From Acidipropionibacterium timonense (GTDB lineage: Bacteria > Actinomycetota > Actinomycetes > Propionibacteriales > Propionibacteriaceae): a stretch of DNA of 64,000 nt. The notes under the pieces are model-generated. The model saw nothing but the letters and a program-made list of their open reading frames with translations, made no database searches and was not told the DNA's origin. The stretch covers positions 721,521-785,520 of the forward strand of contig NZ_LR027558.1 in NCBI RefSeq assembly GCF_900605005.1, given 5' to 3'. Shown piece by piece: positions 51,661 through 63,932 of the stretch. Position 1 is the stretch's first letter, and each line of letters begins with the position of its first letter. A program made the translations under genes and the position numbers.

Positions 51661-53406
51661 GTGGGCTCACGGTTCACGACGAAGGGTCCGCGCATGCCGA
51701 TGCGGTTGCGCACCTGGCAGCGGGAGGCCCTCGACCGGTACATCGCCGATGACCCCACCGACTGGCTCGTCTGCGCCACCCCGGGGGCCGGCAAGACGAC
51801 CTTCACCCTGGCGGTGGCGGCCCACCTGTGGCAGAACCACCTGGTCAACCGGGTCATCGTCGTCTGCCCCACCGACCACCTGCGCTCCCAGTGGATCGCC
51901 GCGGCCCGGCGTCAGGGATTCGACCTGCGCGACACCCCCAACTCCGAACGGCTCCCTTCCGACGCCCACGGCTGCGTCGTCACCTACGCCCAGGTGGCCC
52001 AGAACCCCGCCATGCACGCCGGACGGGCCACCAGCCACCGCTGCCTCGTCATCTTCGACGAGATCCACCACGCCGGTGACGTCATGAGCTGGGGATCGGG
52101 GGTCATCGACGCCTTCTCGGGGGCCAGGCGCCGCCTCGGCGTCACCGGCACCCCGTTCCGCTCCGACGAGGCCAGGATCGCCCACGTGCGGTACGAGGAC
52201 GTCGGCGAGGGGGTGTTCGAGTCGGTCTCGGACTACTCCTACGGCTACGAGGAGGCGCTGCGTGACGGCGTCGTGCGGCCGGTGACCTTCGCCACCTACT
52301 CGGGCCGGTCGACCTGGACCGACGCCGTCGGCGAGGAGCACACCGCCATCCTCGGTGACTCCGAGCTCACCCGGGCCACCGAGGAGATGGCCTGGCGTAC
52401 CGCCCTCGACCCCGACGGAGAATGGATCGCCCATGTCATGGCGGCGGCCTGGGCGAGGGTCAACCAGCTGCGCGACTCCGGCCGGATCCCGCACGCCAAG
52501 GTGCTCATCCCGGCGTCGAACCAGAAGGTCGCCAAGGAGTACGCCGAGGTGTGGCGTCAGGTCACCGGCGACGAGGCCGCGGTCATCCTCTCCGAGGACG
52601 TCGCCTCCAGTCGCAAGCTCGCGACCTACCGTGACGACCCCGAGGCCATCTGCGCGGTCTGCGTCCGGCTCATCACCGAGGGGGTCGACGTCCCCGACGC
52701 CGCCGTCCTCGTCTACTCGACGACGGCGTCCACCCCGCTGTTCTTCGCCCAGATGGTCGGCCGGGTCGTGCGCGCCCGCAACCGCAAGGAGCGAGCCACG
52801 GTCTTCCTGCCGGCCGTCTCCCGCCTGCTCGGGCTGGCCTCGCAGATGGAGGAGCAGCGCGACCACGTCATCGGGCCGCCCACCGAACCCGACCTCATCG
52901 AGGAGGCGAACCGGGAACGCACCGAGCCGGACGCCGAGACCGGCAGCTGGCAGGCCATCGCCTCCGACGCCATCCTCGGCGAGGTCATCGACACCTACGC
53001 CCCGACCCCCAGTGACGGGGGGTTGTTCGCCCTCGACGGCCTGCTCACCCCCGCCCAGGAGCGGGCGCTGTTGGCCCGCGACGAGAAGCACCGCGCCGAG
53101 CAGGCCCGCCAGGTGGCCCGTGACCGGCGGGCCGCACGCGCGTCCCGGGCCGCCCAGGAACGCCAGGAGCGACGCGAGGACCTCATCGCCGTCCAACGCG
53201 CCGGCGGGTCGGTGTACGACACCATCGATGACCCCAGGGAGATGCGCCGGCAGATCCACACCGCCCTGCTCGACTTCGCCCGCGACCACAGCCTCACCCC
53301 GCAGGCCGCCTGGGGTCAGCTTTACCGTGAGATCCCCGGGGCCCGCAATGACGCCGCCCCCATGGACCTGCTGGCCCGGCGGCTGTCCTGGCTTCACTCG
53401 CACTGA
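51661..53406 (+). CDS. DEAD/DEAH-box helicase
   Basis: SF2 helicase, 581 residues from the GTG at 51661, which follows GGAGGGGG by six bases; an ATG at 51694 is an alternative. Motifs: LRTWQREALDRY (Q-like), Walker A CATPGAGKTTF, VVCPTDHLRSQW (Ia), DEIHHAG (II), GVTGTPFRSD (III), ITEGVDVPDAAVLVY (V) and FFAQMVGRVVRARNRKE (VI). A basic, charged coiled coil (about 470-540) and a C-terminal helical region follow. A stand-alone ResIII-type helicase common in actinobacteria; likely DNA repair or RNA processing, role unproven. Confidence 0.88.
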   Translation: MGSRFTTKGPRMPMRLRTWQREALDRYIADDPTDWLVCATPGAGKTTFTLAVAAHLWQNHLVNRVIVVCPTDHLRSQWIAAARRQGFDLRDTPNSERLPSDAHGCVVTYAQVAQNPAMHAGRATSHRCLVIFDEIHHAGDVMSWGSGVIDAFSGARRRLGVTGTPFRSDEARIAHVRYEDVGEGVFESVSDYSYGYEEALRDGVVRPVTFATYSGRSTWTDAVGEEHTAILGDSELTRATEEMAWRTALDPDGEWIAHVMAAAWARVNQLRDSGRIPHAKVLIPASNQKVAKEYAEVWRQVTGDEAAVILSEDVASSRKLATYRDDPEAICAVCVRLITEGVDVPDAAVLVYSTTASTPLFFAQMVGRVVRARNRKERATVFLPAVSRLLGLASQMEEQRDHVIGPPTEPDLIEEANRERTEPDAETGSWQAIASDAILGEVIDTYAPTPSDGGLFALDGLLTPAQERALLARDEKHRAEQARQVARDRRAARASRAAQERQERREDLIAVQRAGGSVYDTIDDPREMRRQIHTALLDFARDHSLTPQAAWGQLYREIPGARNDAAPMDLLARRLSWLHSH

Positions 53407-53432
53407 CTCACCCCACTGGCATGATGGTCGCC

Positions 53433-54410
53433 GTGACTGGTTCGGTGTTCGGTACCTGCCTGCTCGTCCACGGCTCGGAGACGCTGCTGAGCGACCGCGC
53501 CGTGGCCGAGCGGATCGGTGCCGCCCGCACCGAGGAGCCGCAGGTCGAGGTCATCGACCTCGACGGCACCCAGCTCGACGCCGGCCGTTTCGTCGAGGCC
53601 ACCGGCGGCTCCCTCTTCAGTCGCGCCACCGCCGTCGTCCTGCGCCAGCTCGGGGACATCGACAGGCAGCTCGTCGACCTCGTCGTCGAGACCGCCGCCG
53701 ACCCTGCCGAGGATCTCTGCCTCGTCCTGGTCCACCCCGGAGGCGTCAAGGGCAAGGGCATTCTCGACAAGCTGCGCAAGGCGAAGGTCCACAAGGTCGA
53801 CGCCGTCGCCCCCAAACCGTGGAAGGTCCCCGATTTCATCTCGGGGGAGGCCCGCCGAGCCGGTCTGCGGATGGACGCCGACGCCGTCGCCGCCCTTCAC
53901 CAGAGCCTCGGCAGCGACCTGCGCACCCTGGCCGCGGCCGTCGCCCAGCTCGCCGCCGACGCCGAGGGGCCGGTTGACGCCGAGGCCGTGCACACCTACT
54001 TCGGTGGGCGGGTCGAGGTGACCTCCTATGCCGTCGCCGACGCCGTCCTGGCCGGCAGGGTCGACGAGGCCCTCGAGAAGCTGCGTTGGGCCCTGTCGAC
54101 CGGGGTCGCACCGGTCCTCGTCACCAGCGCCATGGCCACCGGGCTGCGCAGCCTGGGACGCTACCTCGACGCCCGGACCCAACGGATGGGCGACGGCCAG
54201 ATCGCCAGCGCCATCGGTGTCCCGCCCTGGAAACTCAAGGACCTGGAGTCCCAGCGGCGTCGCTGGGACCGGCTCGCCGTCGCTCGGGCCATGCGCGAGG
54301 TGGCCACCGCCGACGCCGCCGTCAAGGGCGCTGCCGTCGACCCGGACTACGCCCTGGAGGCCATGATCCTGGCCATCGAGGCGGCTCGCTCGGCGCGCCC
54401 CGTGCACTGA
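53433..54410 (+). CDS. holA: DNA polymerase III delta subunit
   Basis: Clamp-loader delta subunit, 325 residues. I choose the GTG at 53433 because CATGAT (53420-53425) lies exactly seven bases before it; an in-frame ATG at 53421 lies in that box. The domain order is a P-loop-like N-terminal fold (LLVHGSETLLSDRAV), a middle domain with LCLVLVHPGGVKGKGILDKLRKA and the C-terminal helical collar ending PDYALEAMILAIEAA. The position before rpsT is typical. Confidence 0.93.
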   Translation: MTGSVFGTCLLVHGSETLLSDRAVAERIGAARTEEPQVEVIDLDGTQLDAGRFVEATGGSLFSRATAVVLRQLGDIDRQLVDLVVETAADPAEDLCLVLVHPGGVKGKGILDKLRKAKVHKVDAVAPKPWKVPDFISGEARRAGLRMDADAVAALHQSLGSDLRTLAAAVAQLAADAEGPVDAEAVHTYFGGRVEVTSYAVADAVLAGRVDEALEKLRWALSTGVAPVLVTSAMATGLRSLGRYLDARTQRMGDGQIASAIGVPPWKLKDLESQRRRWDRLAVARAMREVATADAAVKGAAVDPDYALEAMILAIEAARSARPVH

Positions 54411-54434
54411 CCGGTACCGTGCGCTGACCAGGCC

Positions 54435-54445
54435 GGGGGGGGGGG
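54435..54445. repeat. G11 homopolymer between holA and rpsT
   Basis: Eleven consecutive G, the longest homopolymer I noticed in the window. It is intergenic, 24 bases after the holA stop, so it does not break a gene. It is prone to slippage and miscalling. Confidence 0.7.
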
Positions 54446-54494
54446 AGCGACGACCTCGTCACGCCGGGATGCGGAACTGTCGGGAACGACGAAC

Positions 54495-54526
54495 AGCGCC
54501 CCGACCACCCAGTGGGTCGGGGCGCT
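54495..54526. terminator. Bidirectional hairpin between holA and rpsT
   Basis: AGCGCCCCGACC (54495-54506) pairs perfectly with GGTCGGGGCGCT (54515-54526) around an 8-base loop. The convergent genes holA and rpsT can share it. Confidence 0.7.
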
Positions 54527-54598
54527 CCCGTCACACCCGCAGCGCTCGCGATGCGAGCCCGGTGCCCGGTTCGGGCGAGGCGGGCGCAGCGGCCTGGA

Positions 54599-54862
54599 TC
54601 AGGCCAGCTCGTTGAGCTTCTTGGAGATGGCCGACTTGCGGTTGGCGGCCTGGTTCTTGTGGATGACGCCCTTGGAGACCGCCTTGTCGAGCTGACGGTT
54701 GGCGACCTTGGCGAACTCGGTGGCCTTCTCGGTGTCGCCGGCCTCGGCAGCCCGACGGAAGTTGCGCACGTAGGTACGCAGGGCCGACTTGACGGCCTTG
54801 TTGCGCTGGCGGGACTTCTCGTTGGTCTTCACGCGCTTGATCTGCGACTTGATGTTGGGCAC
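54599..54862 (-). CDS. rpsT: 30S ribosomal protein bS20
   Basis: 87 residues from the GTG at 54862, giving [20 protein letters not shown], the standard bS20 N-terminus; the open frame continues upstream but is not S20-like. Three basic helices make up the protein, ending [13 protein letters not shown]. The promoter is at 54924-54952. It is convergent with holA. Confidence 0.96.
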   Translation of the reverse strand: MPNIKSQIKRVKTNEKSRQRNKAVKSALRTYVRNFRRAAEAGDTEKATEFAKVANRQLDKAVSKGVIHKNQAANRKSAISKKLNELA

Positions 54863-54923
54863 TGGGCAGCCTCTGTTTTCCTTGAGTTGACGTGGTCGTG
54901 CGCCTGGGCGGGCGCGACAGGAC

Positions 54924-54952
54924 ACACTACCAGCCCCGGCGTCCGCCCCCAA
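54924..54952 (-). promoter_or_regulatory. Promoter of rpsT
   Basis: On the minus strand TTGGGG (54952-54947), a 17-base spacer, and TAGTGT (54929-54924). The leader to the GTG would be about 55 bases. Confidence 0.55.
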
Positions 54953-54992
54953 ATCACCCGGGAGTACTCACGCCGGCCGGCAGCCGGGAGGA

Positions 54993-56906
54993 TCAGTCCC
55001 GCGACGACAACCAGAGGCAGTCGTAGGGCTCGAGTCGGATCATCGCCGGGGTGAGGTCGTAGTCGAACCCGCTGAGCAGCTCGACGGCGCTGTCACCCAG
55101 GGATTCGCGCACCGCCCCCAGCGGGAACCAGACGGCATCCTCGGTGACGTTGTAGAGCTCGATGAGGCTGCCCTCGGGGTGCGGGCGTCCCCACATCATG
55201 ACCCTCTTGTCGGGGGAGGGAAGCACCACCGTCTCGACACTGGCGTGCAACTCAGGGCAGGTGCGGCGCACCTCGATGGCCCGCCGAATCCCCGCCCAGA
55301 TACGTCCGGGCACCGACGACGGATCCGACCTCGCCTGCGCCACCCGGTCCCAGTCCATGACCGGACGATGGACCCACCGGTTGTCGGCGGCGTGATCGGG
55401 GTCGTCGACGTAGCCGTCGTCGTTGAGCATCCCCACCTCGTCGCCCATCCACAGCAGCGGGACGCCGCCATAGCCGAGGATCGCCGTGTGGAGCATGACG
55501 ATCCGTGCGATGGCATCGTCGATGCGCGCCCGATCGCCCTTCTCCAGGGCCAGCTCGAGCCCGGCCAGGCTGGCCAGGGAGCCGGAGATCCGCCGGTCCC
55601 CGGTGGCCGGATTCGCCTGGAAGACGAGCCCGCGGGCGAACGAGCCGGGGAACTGCCCGGAGTAGAAGTCCGAGAGGAACCGGCGGTGGGCGTACGGGTC
55701 CATCCCCGCGTCCCAAGCGTCGGGGTCGTCGATGGCCCAACCGATGTCGTCGTGGCAACGCACGTAGGTGCCCCAGGTCGTCGACGTCGGCTTGTCGGGG
55801 AACTTGCGCAGCGCGGTCTCCATGAGGGTGCAGTCGCGCGAGGCCAGGGTGCTCCACAGGTGCACCATGAGGGCGTTGTGGTAGGCCATGTCGGACACCT
55901 TGCCGGCGTGCCGCCCGCGGCCGAGGTAGGAGATGAGGTCGCCGGGCCCGACGATGGCCTCGGCCTTGAAGGCGACCGCCGGGGCGAGGATGCGCAGGGC
56001 CTGGCGCAGCGACTGGGTGATGTCGTGCACCGGTGGCTCGTTCTGGCAGTCGGTGCCCATCTGCTTCCAGATGAAGGCGATGGCGTCGAGTCGGAACACC
56101 TCCACCCCCTGGTTGGCCAGGTAGGCGATGAGGTCGACGAACTCGCAGAAGACGTCCGGGTTGGCCCAGTTGAGGTCCCACTGGAAGGAGTTGAAGGTCG
56201 TCCACACCCAGCCGTCGAGCTCGTCGTTCCACGTGAAGTTCCCCGGCGCGAAGTCGGGGAAGACCTCCGGCAGCGACCTCTCCCAGGCGTCCACCTGGTC
56301 GCGGTCGTCGAGGATGTGGAAGTACTCGCGGTACCGCGGATCGCCGGCGCAGGCCCTGCGCGCCCACTCGTGCTCGGCTGCGACGTGGTTGAGGACCAGG
56401 TCCATGACGAGGCTGATGTGTCGGCGACGCAGCTTGCCGGTGAGCTCGGCCAGATCGTCCATCGTCCCCAGATCGGGGCGCACCCTCCGGTAGTCGGCGA
56501 CGGCGTAGCCGCCGTCGGACTCGCCGGGGCGCGGTTGCAGCAGCGGCATGAGGTGCAGGTAGCTCACGCCGAGGTCAGCGAGGTGGTCGAGGTGCTCACC
56601 GACCCCGGACAGGGTGCCGGCGAACCGGTCGGCGTAGGCGACGTAACCGATCTGCTGGGGCTTCTGCAGCCAGTCGGGCTCGAGGAGCCGGGCCTCGTCC
56701 AGCCGCCGCAGCTCGGCCGACCGCTCGGCCAGTCTGGCGAGGATGATCGACCTCACCCGGGCGATCGTCTCATCGGCACGGTCGCGGTAGACCTTGCGGA
56801 TGCCGACCTCGAGGTCGGGCAGGTAGCGTTCCCAGCGCAGGTCGAAGGACTGTCGGGTGGCGGCGTCCAGCTGTGGCTCGTCGTCGGGCACGGGGTGCGA
56901 GGACAT
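54993..56906 (-). CDS. Amylosucrase (GH13)
   Basis: 637 residues, the length of characterised amylosucrases, which make alpha-1,4-glucan from sucrose or hydrolyse it. The start is the ATG at 56906, six bases after a TACGCT box (leaderless). GH13 signatures: [15 protein letters not shown], catalytic nucleophile in [16 protein letters not shown], acid/base glutamate in FKAEAIVGP, and transition-state aspartate in RCHDDIGWA. The N-terminal helical domain ([19 protein letters not shown]) is typical of this subfamily. Divergent from lepA. Confidence 0.88.
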   Translation of the reverse strand: MSSHPVPDDEPQLDAATRQSFDLRWERYLPDLEVGIRKVYRDRADETIARVRSIILARLAERSAELRRLDEARLLEPDWLQKPQQIGYVAYADRFAGTLSGVGEHLDHLADLGVSYLHLMPLLQPRPGESDGGYAVADYRRVRPDLGTMDDLAELTGKLRRRHISLVMDLVLNHVAAEHEWARRACAGDPRYREYFHILDDRDQVDAWERSLPEVFPDFAPGNFTWNDELDGWVWTTFNSFQWDLNWANPDVFCEFVDLIAYLANQGVEVFRLDAIAFIWKQMGTDCQNEPPVHDITQSLRQALRILAPAVAFKAEAIVGPGDLISYLGRGRHAGKVSDMAYHNALMVHLWSTLASRDCTLMETALRKFPDKPTSTTWGTYVRCHDDIGWAIDDPDAWDAGMDPYAHRRFLSDFYSGQFPGSFARGLVFQANPATGDRRISGSLASLAGLELALEKGDRARIDDAIARIVMLHTAILGYGGVPLLWMGDEVGMLNDDGYVDDPDHAADNRWVHRPVMDWDRVAQARSDPSSVPGRIWAGIRRAIEVRRTCPELHASVETVVLPSPDKRVMMWGRPHPEGSLIELYNVTEDAVWFPLGAVRESLGDSAVELLSGFDYDLTPAMIRLEPYDCLWLSSRD

Positions 56907-56989
56907 GACCCCAGCGTAGATCACCGACCTCGTGAAAGACTGGGATGCCGAGTCGGCGATCCGACTCCACGACGACACCGAGGGAGCAG

Positions 56990-58827
<1,838 letters not shown>

Positions 58828-58831
<4 letters not shown>

Positions 58832-59838
58832 GCGGGGCGTTGCGGCTGCACCGGCTGGCCGTGCCCGCCGCCCTCGCCGACCGGGGGATCGACGAGCTTG
58901 GCGTCTGGTCGGTGCCGCTCACCGTACGGTTCCGGCGCATCGAGGTGCGCGAGGGGATGGTGCTGCACGGGCCGGCCGGCTGGGCGGAATGGTCACCCTT
59001 CTGGGACTACGACCCGGTCGAATCGGCCTCGTGGCTGCGCGCAGCCCTCGAGGGGGCGACCGAGGAGCTGCCCGACGCCGTCCGTGACGAGGTGCCGGTC
59101 AACGTCACCGTGCCCGTCGTGCCGGCTGCAGTGGCCCATGAGCTCGTCGCGGCGTCGGGATGCCGCACCGCCAAGGTCAAGGTCGCCGACCCGCGCAGCG
59201 ACCTGGCCGACGACGTGGCCCGCGTCGAGGCGGTGGCCGACGCCCTGGGGCCGGGTGGGCGTGTGCGCGTCGACGCCAATGCGGCCTGGGACGTCGAGAC
59301 GGCGGTGCGGGCCATCGGGCGGCTCGACCGTGCCGCCGGCGGGCTGGAGTACGTCGAGCAGCCCTGCCCGGGCGTCGACGAGCTCGCCCGGGTGCGGCGT
59401 CGGGTCGAGGTGCCCGTGGCCGCCGACGAGTCCGTGCGCCGCGCCGAGGACCCGGTGGCGGTCGCCCGCGCCGGGGCCGCCGACCTCATCGTCGTCAAGG
59501 TGCAGCCCCTGGGCGGGGTGCGGCGGGCGCTCGAGGTCGTCGAGGCGGCCGGGTTGCCGGCCGTCGTCTCCTCGGCCCTCGACACGAGCATCGGCATCGG
59601 GCTGGCCACCCGGCTGGCCGGAGCCCTGCCCCGTCTCGACCACGCCTGCGGACTGGGCACCGTGCGACTCTTCCGGGGGGACGTCGCCGCCTCCTCCCTG
59701 CTGCCCACCGGAGGGGTCCTGCCGGTGCGACGGGCCGACGTCGACCCGTCGGCCTTCACCGACGAACCCGACGCCGACCTGGCCAGGCGCTGGCTCGGCC
59801 GACTGGAGGCCAGCTGCGCTGCCCTGGAGGGACGATGA
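58828..59838 (+). CDS. menC: o-Succinylbenzoate synthase
   Basis: Menaquinone pathway: dehydration of SHCHC to OSB. 336 residues, enolase superfamily. Catalytic lysines in TAKVKVADP and VVKVQPLGG; metal ligands in [14 protein letters not shown] and ADESVRRA. Both ends overlap neighbouring genes by four bases (lepA and menD), so lepA-menC-menD form one operon. Confidence 0.93.
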
Positions 59839-61364
59839 ACGAATCGACCGAGCTGGCCCGACGCCTCGTGCTGGCCCTCGTGGCCGCCGGGGTCGAGCAC
59901 GTCGTCCACTGCCCGGGATCGCGGGACGCCCCCGTGGCCTATGCCCTCCACGACGCCGCGGCGGCAGGCCTGCTGAGCCTGCACGTGCGCCTCGACGAGC
60001 GGGCGGCGGCCTTCGTCGCCCTGGGGCTGGGGCGTGGCGGTCATCCGGCCGCGATCGTGACGACCTCGGGCACCGCGGTGGCCAACCTTCACCCGGCCGT
60101 CCTCGAGGCCGACGCGGCCGGGGTGCCCCTCGTCGTCATCTCGGCCGACCGCCCGGCCGAGATGTGGCACACCGGAGCCAACCAGACGACGATCCAGACC
60201 GGGATCCTCGGTCCTTCGCCCCATCTGCGCACCGACGTGCCCGCCGGGTTCCCAGCCGACGAGCGGCTCGACGCGCTCGTCCTGCGCGCGGTGACCGCGG
60301 CGACCGGGGCGTTGAGCCGCGACCCCGGACCGGTGCACCTCAACGTGAGCTTCCGCGAACCACTCGTGCCCGATGACCCGTGGGCTCCCGCACCACCGGC
60401 ACGGCGTCGGGTGGATCCAGCACGCACCGCGCCGACGCCGCTGGTCATGCCCGCCCGGACCGTCGTCGTCGCCGGGGACGGGGCCGGACCGCTCGCCCGC
60501 CAGCTCGCCGAGGAGGGCAGGTGGCCGCTGCTGGCCGAACCGACCTCCGGGGCGCGGGCCGGGAGCACCGCCCTCACCGACTACCAGGGGGTCCTGTCCG
60601 GCCGGCCCGATCTGGTCGACGCCGTCGAGGCCGTCCTCGTCCTGGGACATCCAACCCTGTCGCGGCCGGTGTCACGGCTGCTGGCCCGGCCCGGGGTGAC
60701 GGTCGTCACGGATCGCTCCCGGTGGACCGACGTCGCCGGCGTCGCCCGCGTCGTGGCCGGTCCGGTCGAGCTCGCGTCCGTGCACGTCGAGGAGCCCTGG
60801 TTGCGCCGCTGGCAGGACGCCGACCGACCTGGCACTGCCACCGTGAAACAGCAGGTGTGCGACGCCATCTGGCAGGCCTCGACACGGGCGGATGCGCCGC
60901 TGCTCGTCATCGGCGCCTCCGATGTCATCCGCTCCTTCGACCGGCACGCCGTCCCCGCCGCGACGAGCCCGGACGCCCACGCCAACCGTGGCCTGGCCGG
61001 CATCGACGGGACGGTGAGCACCGGTATCGGTCTGGCCCTGGGGACAGGGCGGCCGGTGCGGGTCGTCGTGGGCGACCTCACCTTCACCCACGACGCCATG
61101 GCCCTGGTGCGCGGCGAGTGCGAGGACGACGTCGACCTCCAGGTCATCGTGCTGGACGACCACGGCGGGGCGATCTTCGGGGGACTGGAGCACGCGGCCG
61201 CGCCGCGGCCGGTCCTCGAGCGGATGTTCCTCACCCCGCAGGGGCTCGATCTGCCCTCGTTCGCCTCGGCGGTGGGGGCGTCCTGTCTGCCCTGGCGGCC
61301 GGGGCTCCTCGACGAGCCGATCGTCGGGCGTCAGATCGTGCCGGTCGAGCTGGCTGGCCGCTGA
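59835..61364 (+). CDS. menD: SEPHCHC synthase (MenD)
   Basis: Thiamine-diphosphate enzyme joining 2-oxoglutarate and isochorismate. 509 residues from the ATG at 59835. Signatures: [59 protein letters not shown], and the ThDP domain with [15 protein letters not shown] and the diphosphate-binding aspartate and asparagine-like loop [13 protein letters not shown]. It depends on thiamine, made by the riboswitch-controlled thi genes elsewhere in the window. Confidence 0.93.
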   Translation: MNESTELARRLVLALVAAGVEHVVHCPGSRDAPVAYALHDAAAAGLLSLHVRLDERAAAFVALGLGRGGHPAAIVTTSGTAVANLHPAVLEADAAGVPLVVISADRPAEMWHTGANQTTIQTGILGPSPHLRTDVPAGFPADERLDALVLRAVTAATGALSRDPGPVHLNVSFREPLVPDDPWAPAPPARRRVDPARTAPTPLVMPARTVVVAGDGAGPLARQLAEEGRWPLLAEPTSGARAGSTALTDYQGVLSGRPDLVDAVEAVLVLGHPTLSRPVSRLLARPGVTVVTDRSRWTDVAGVARVVAGPVELASVHVEEPWLRRWQDADRPGTATVKQQVCDAIWQASTRADAPLLVIGASDVIRSFDRHAVPAATSPDAHANRGLAGIDGTVSTGIGLALGTGRPVRVVVGDLTFTHDAMALVRGECEDDVDLQVIVLDDHGGAIFGGLEHAAAPRPVLERMFLTPQGLDLPSFASAVGASCLPWRPGLLDEPIVGRQIVPVELAGR

Positions 61365-61434
61365 GAACCGGCGATCCGGCTCCCCACCGTCCGGGTGGAC
61401 TCGGTATTCGGGCGGACCAGGCACTCGGGCGGCT

Positions 61435-62619
61435 TCAGCGTCCGGGTAGGCCCGAGGCGAAGGCCTCCATCTTCGCGCCGATCTCGATCCACTCCTTGGC
61501 AGGGTCGGAGCTCGGCATGATCCCGGCACCGGCGTACATCCGGACCTCGCGGGAGTCCGCGCTGAACTGTCCGCAGCGCAGGGCCAGGGCCCACTGCCCC
61601 GATCCGTCCGAGCCCATCCAGCCCACCGGGCCGGCGAAGCGTCCGCGGTCGAGTTGCTCGACCTGCCCGATGAGGTCGTACGCCTCCTCGCGCGGTGTGC
61701 CGCAGACGGCGGCGGTGGGGTGCATGGCGTCGACGATCCGGGCGGCGTTCGAGCCGCTCACCCGGGCGGTGACATCGGTCGCCAGGTGGACGACATTGGG
61801 CAGCTCGAGCCGGAACGGGCCACGGACGACCGGGTCGACGAGACCGGCCTCGACGAGACGACCGGTGACCGAGGTCACCGCCAACTCGTGCTCGTGACGT
61901 TCCTTGGGGTCATGGAGCAGCTCGTCCGCCCAGGCGGGCTTGCGGGTCCCGGCGAGCACCCGGCAGCGGAAGAGCCCGTCTCGGCAGTCGACGAGCAGTT
62001 CCGGGGTCGCCCCGACCAGCCCGTCGTGGCTGTAGGTCCAGCATCCCGGGAAGCGGGCGGCCAGCTGGGCCGCGACCTGGCCGCGGTCGATGACGGCGTT
62101 GGAGTGGACGTCGACGGCCCCGGCGAGGACGACCTTCTCGAGCCGCTCATCGGCGCCGAGGCGGCGCGTCGCCGCGCTCACCGACGCCGTCCATGTCGCC
62201 TCGTCGACCGCCGGACACCGAGTGAGGTGGGGCTCGACGGCCTCGGCGATGTCACGACGGACGGGGGAGTAGTCACCCAGCACGGTCGTCGGGCCGCCGA
62301 GGTGGCGGCGGATGATGAGCACCCGGGGGACGACGAGGAAGCCCTCCTGGGCCCGGGAGAAGGGGAAGGAGCCGAAGGCGATGACCGGTTCGCGTCCGGC
62401 CCAGGACGCCAGCCGGTGCCAGGCCGACTCGATGGCCCCGTGCCCGGAGGCGGTGAACCGGCACTGCTGTCCCCAGCCGACCATGGCCGGGGCGTCATCG
62501 GAGTCGGGGGCCAACCAGATCCACGGGTCGACGCCGTCGGGGACCCAGGCCAGCACCTCACGGAGCCAGGCGGCCCCGGGCAGTGTCGAGACGGCATCGG
62601 AGCAGGGAAGGTCGGGCAC
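61435..62619 (-). CDS. menF: Isochorismate synthase
   Basis: Converts chorismate to isochorismate for menaquinone. 394 residues from the GTG at 62619; a TAGAGT box eight bases upstream suggests a near-leaderless mRNA. Chorismate-binding features: LEKVVLAGAVDV, GLVGATPELLVD, CRVLAGTRKP, HEHELAVTSV, HLATDVTARV, MHPTAAVCGTPREEA and MYAGAGIMPSSDPAKEW. It is convergent with menD, so the pathway genes meet tail to tail. No salicylate or siderophore genes are adjacent, favouring the menaquinone role. Confidence 0.92.
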   Translation of the reverse strand: MPDLPCSDAVSTLPGAAWLREVLAWVPDGVDPWIWLAPDSDDAPAMVGWGQQCRFTASGHGAIESAWHRLASWAGREPVIAFGSFPFSRAQEGFLVVPRVLIIRRHLGGPTTVLGDYSPVRRDIAEAVEPHLTRCPAVDEATWTASVSAATRRLGADERLEKVVLAGAVDVHSNAVIDRGQVAAQLAARFPGCWTYSHDGLVGATPELLVDCRDGLFRCRVLAGTRKPAWADELLHDPKERHEHELAVTSVTGRLVEAGLVDPVVRGPFRLELPNVVHLATDVTARVSGSNAARIVDAMHPTAAVCGTPREEAYDLIGQVEQLDRGRFAGPVGWMGSDGSGQWALALRCGQFSADSREVRMYAGAGIMPSSDPAKEWIEIGAKMEAFASGLPGR

Positions 62620-62658
62620 GAGTGGTCACTCTAGCCCGCAGGGGGAGGGGCCGGTTCG

Positions 62659-63903
62659 TCACGTCGGCACCGTGACGTCCTCGCCGTCGAGGGCGATCGG
62701 ATCGCTGGTCCGATGTGCATGGATGCGGTCGAGGACGAGGAAGAGGGTCGTGGCTGCACAGGCCACGGCGCTGGCGACGTAGAGGATCTTGAAGGAGGCC
62801 ACCGCGACGACGAGTGCGCCGATGACGATGGACACCACCGCCGGGGCCGACTGGATCGCGTTCGAGGCCGCCCTCACCCGGCCAATGACGGCCTCCGGAG
62901 TCATCGTCTGCACGGCATACCCTGCGCTGGTGAAGATGATCGAGGCGAGCAGACCGGCGATGACGATGAACGACAGCACCCACGGCACACTCGGGGTCGC
63001 CAGACAGATCCCCACGAGACATCCGGCCACCAGAACGAAACAGGTGGCGATGAGACTCGACGGACGGAACCATTGAACGAGTTTGGCGGTGACTGCGGCG
63101 CCGACGATCATCCCCACACCTTGGAAGGCGACGAGCGTGCCAGCGAAGGACGAGGGTCGATTGAGGCTGTCGATCAGCGCGTACATGGCTCCGTCGATGG
63201 AGCCGGCGACCATCTGCACCAGTCCGAGACCGAGCACGATCGACCGAAGCTCAGGGGTTCTCAGGATGTGCCGGAAACCTGCCCCCATCCCCGGAGGCAC
63301 CGAGGTCAGGTCACTGACGACATGAGTTGGGAGCATCGCCAAGGCGCCGACGAGGAGAAGCCCCGACGACACCGCTGTGAAACCCTGAATGCCCACCTTG
63401 ACAAGGAGGAAGGCGCCGGCCAGAGGGGCGACGATGGACAGCAGGCCGCTGAACCCATTGAGGGTCGACAAGACCTTCGGTAGGGATCGGTCGTCGCAGA
63501 GAACCTTGATGGCACCGGAAGTTGAGGCCCCCGAGATGACCCCGAGCAATCCCACGACGAACAGGACGAGGAAGACGATCCACAGGTCCTCGGGCCCGTG
63601 AACCAGGAGCAGCGCCAGCAGGACGATGGCGGAGACAAGATCGGACACCAGGACGCCAGTCTTCCTCGGGATGAGATCCAACCGGCTGCCGAACACGAGA
63701 CCGACGATCTGTGGAGCCACCGCGGCGGCCATGGCGAGCCCGGCCATCGAGGACGACCCCGTCAAGGACCGGACCCACATGCCGACCGCGAGCGTCAGGG
63801 CCGAGTCGCCCGCCATGCTGAACAGTCTCGACAGCAGAAAGAGGCTCACATCTCGGTTCATTATCGTCAGAAGCTCCATTCTGGAAATGGGACGACGCCC
63901 CAT
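62659..63903 (-). CDS. MFS transporter, drug-exporter-like
   Basis: 414 residues, 10-12 membrane helices, with an MFS pattern of the macrolide/enterobactin exporter type (LFLLSRLFSMAGDSALTLAVGMWV, PQIVGLVFGSRLDLIPRK). The ATG at 63903 is preceded by GGAAGAG; ATGs at 63879 and 63861 are alternatives. Third-position bias is weaker than in the adjacent menaquinone genes, so it may be acquired. The left end of a third ISL3 copy begins only 30 bases upstream of its start and has probably displaced its promoter. Confidence 0.82.
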   Translation of the reverse strand: MGRRPISRMELLTIMNRDVSLFLLSRLFSMAGDSALTLAVGMWVRSLTGSSSMAGLAMAAAVAPQIVGLVFGSRLDLIPRKTGVLVSDLVSAIVLLALLLVHGPEDLWIVFLVLFVVGLLGVISGASTSGAIKVLCDDRSLPKVLSTLNGFSGLLSIVAPLAGAFLLVKVGIQGFTAVSSGLLLVGALAMLPTHVVSDLTSVPPGMGAGFRHILRTPELRSIVLGLGLVQMVAGSIDGAMYALIDSLNRPSSFAGTLVAFQGVGMIVGAAVTAKLVQWFRPSSLIATCFVLVAGCLVGICLATPSVPWVLSFIVIAGLLASIIFTSAGYAVQTMTPEAVIGRVRAASNAIQSAPAVVSIVIGALVVAVASFKILYVASAVACAATTLFLVLDRIHAHRTSDPIALDGEDVTVPT

Positions 63904-63932
63904 TTCGTTGCTACTCTTCCCGGTCGTCCACG

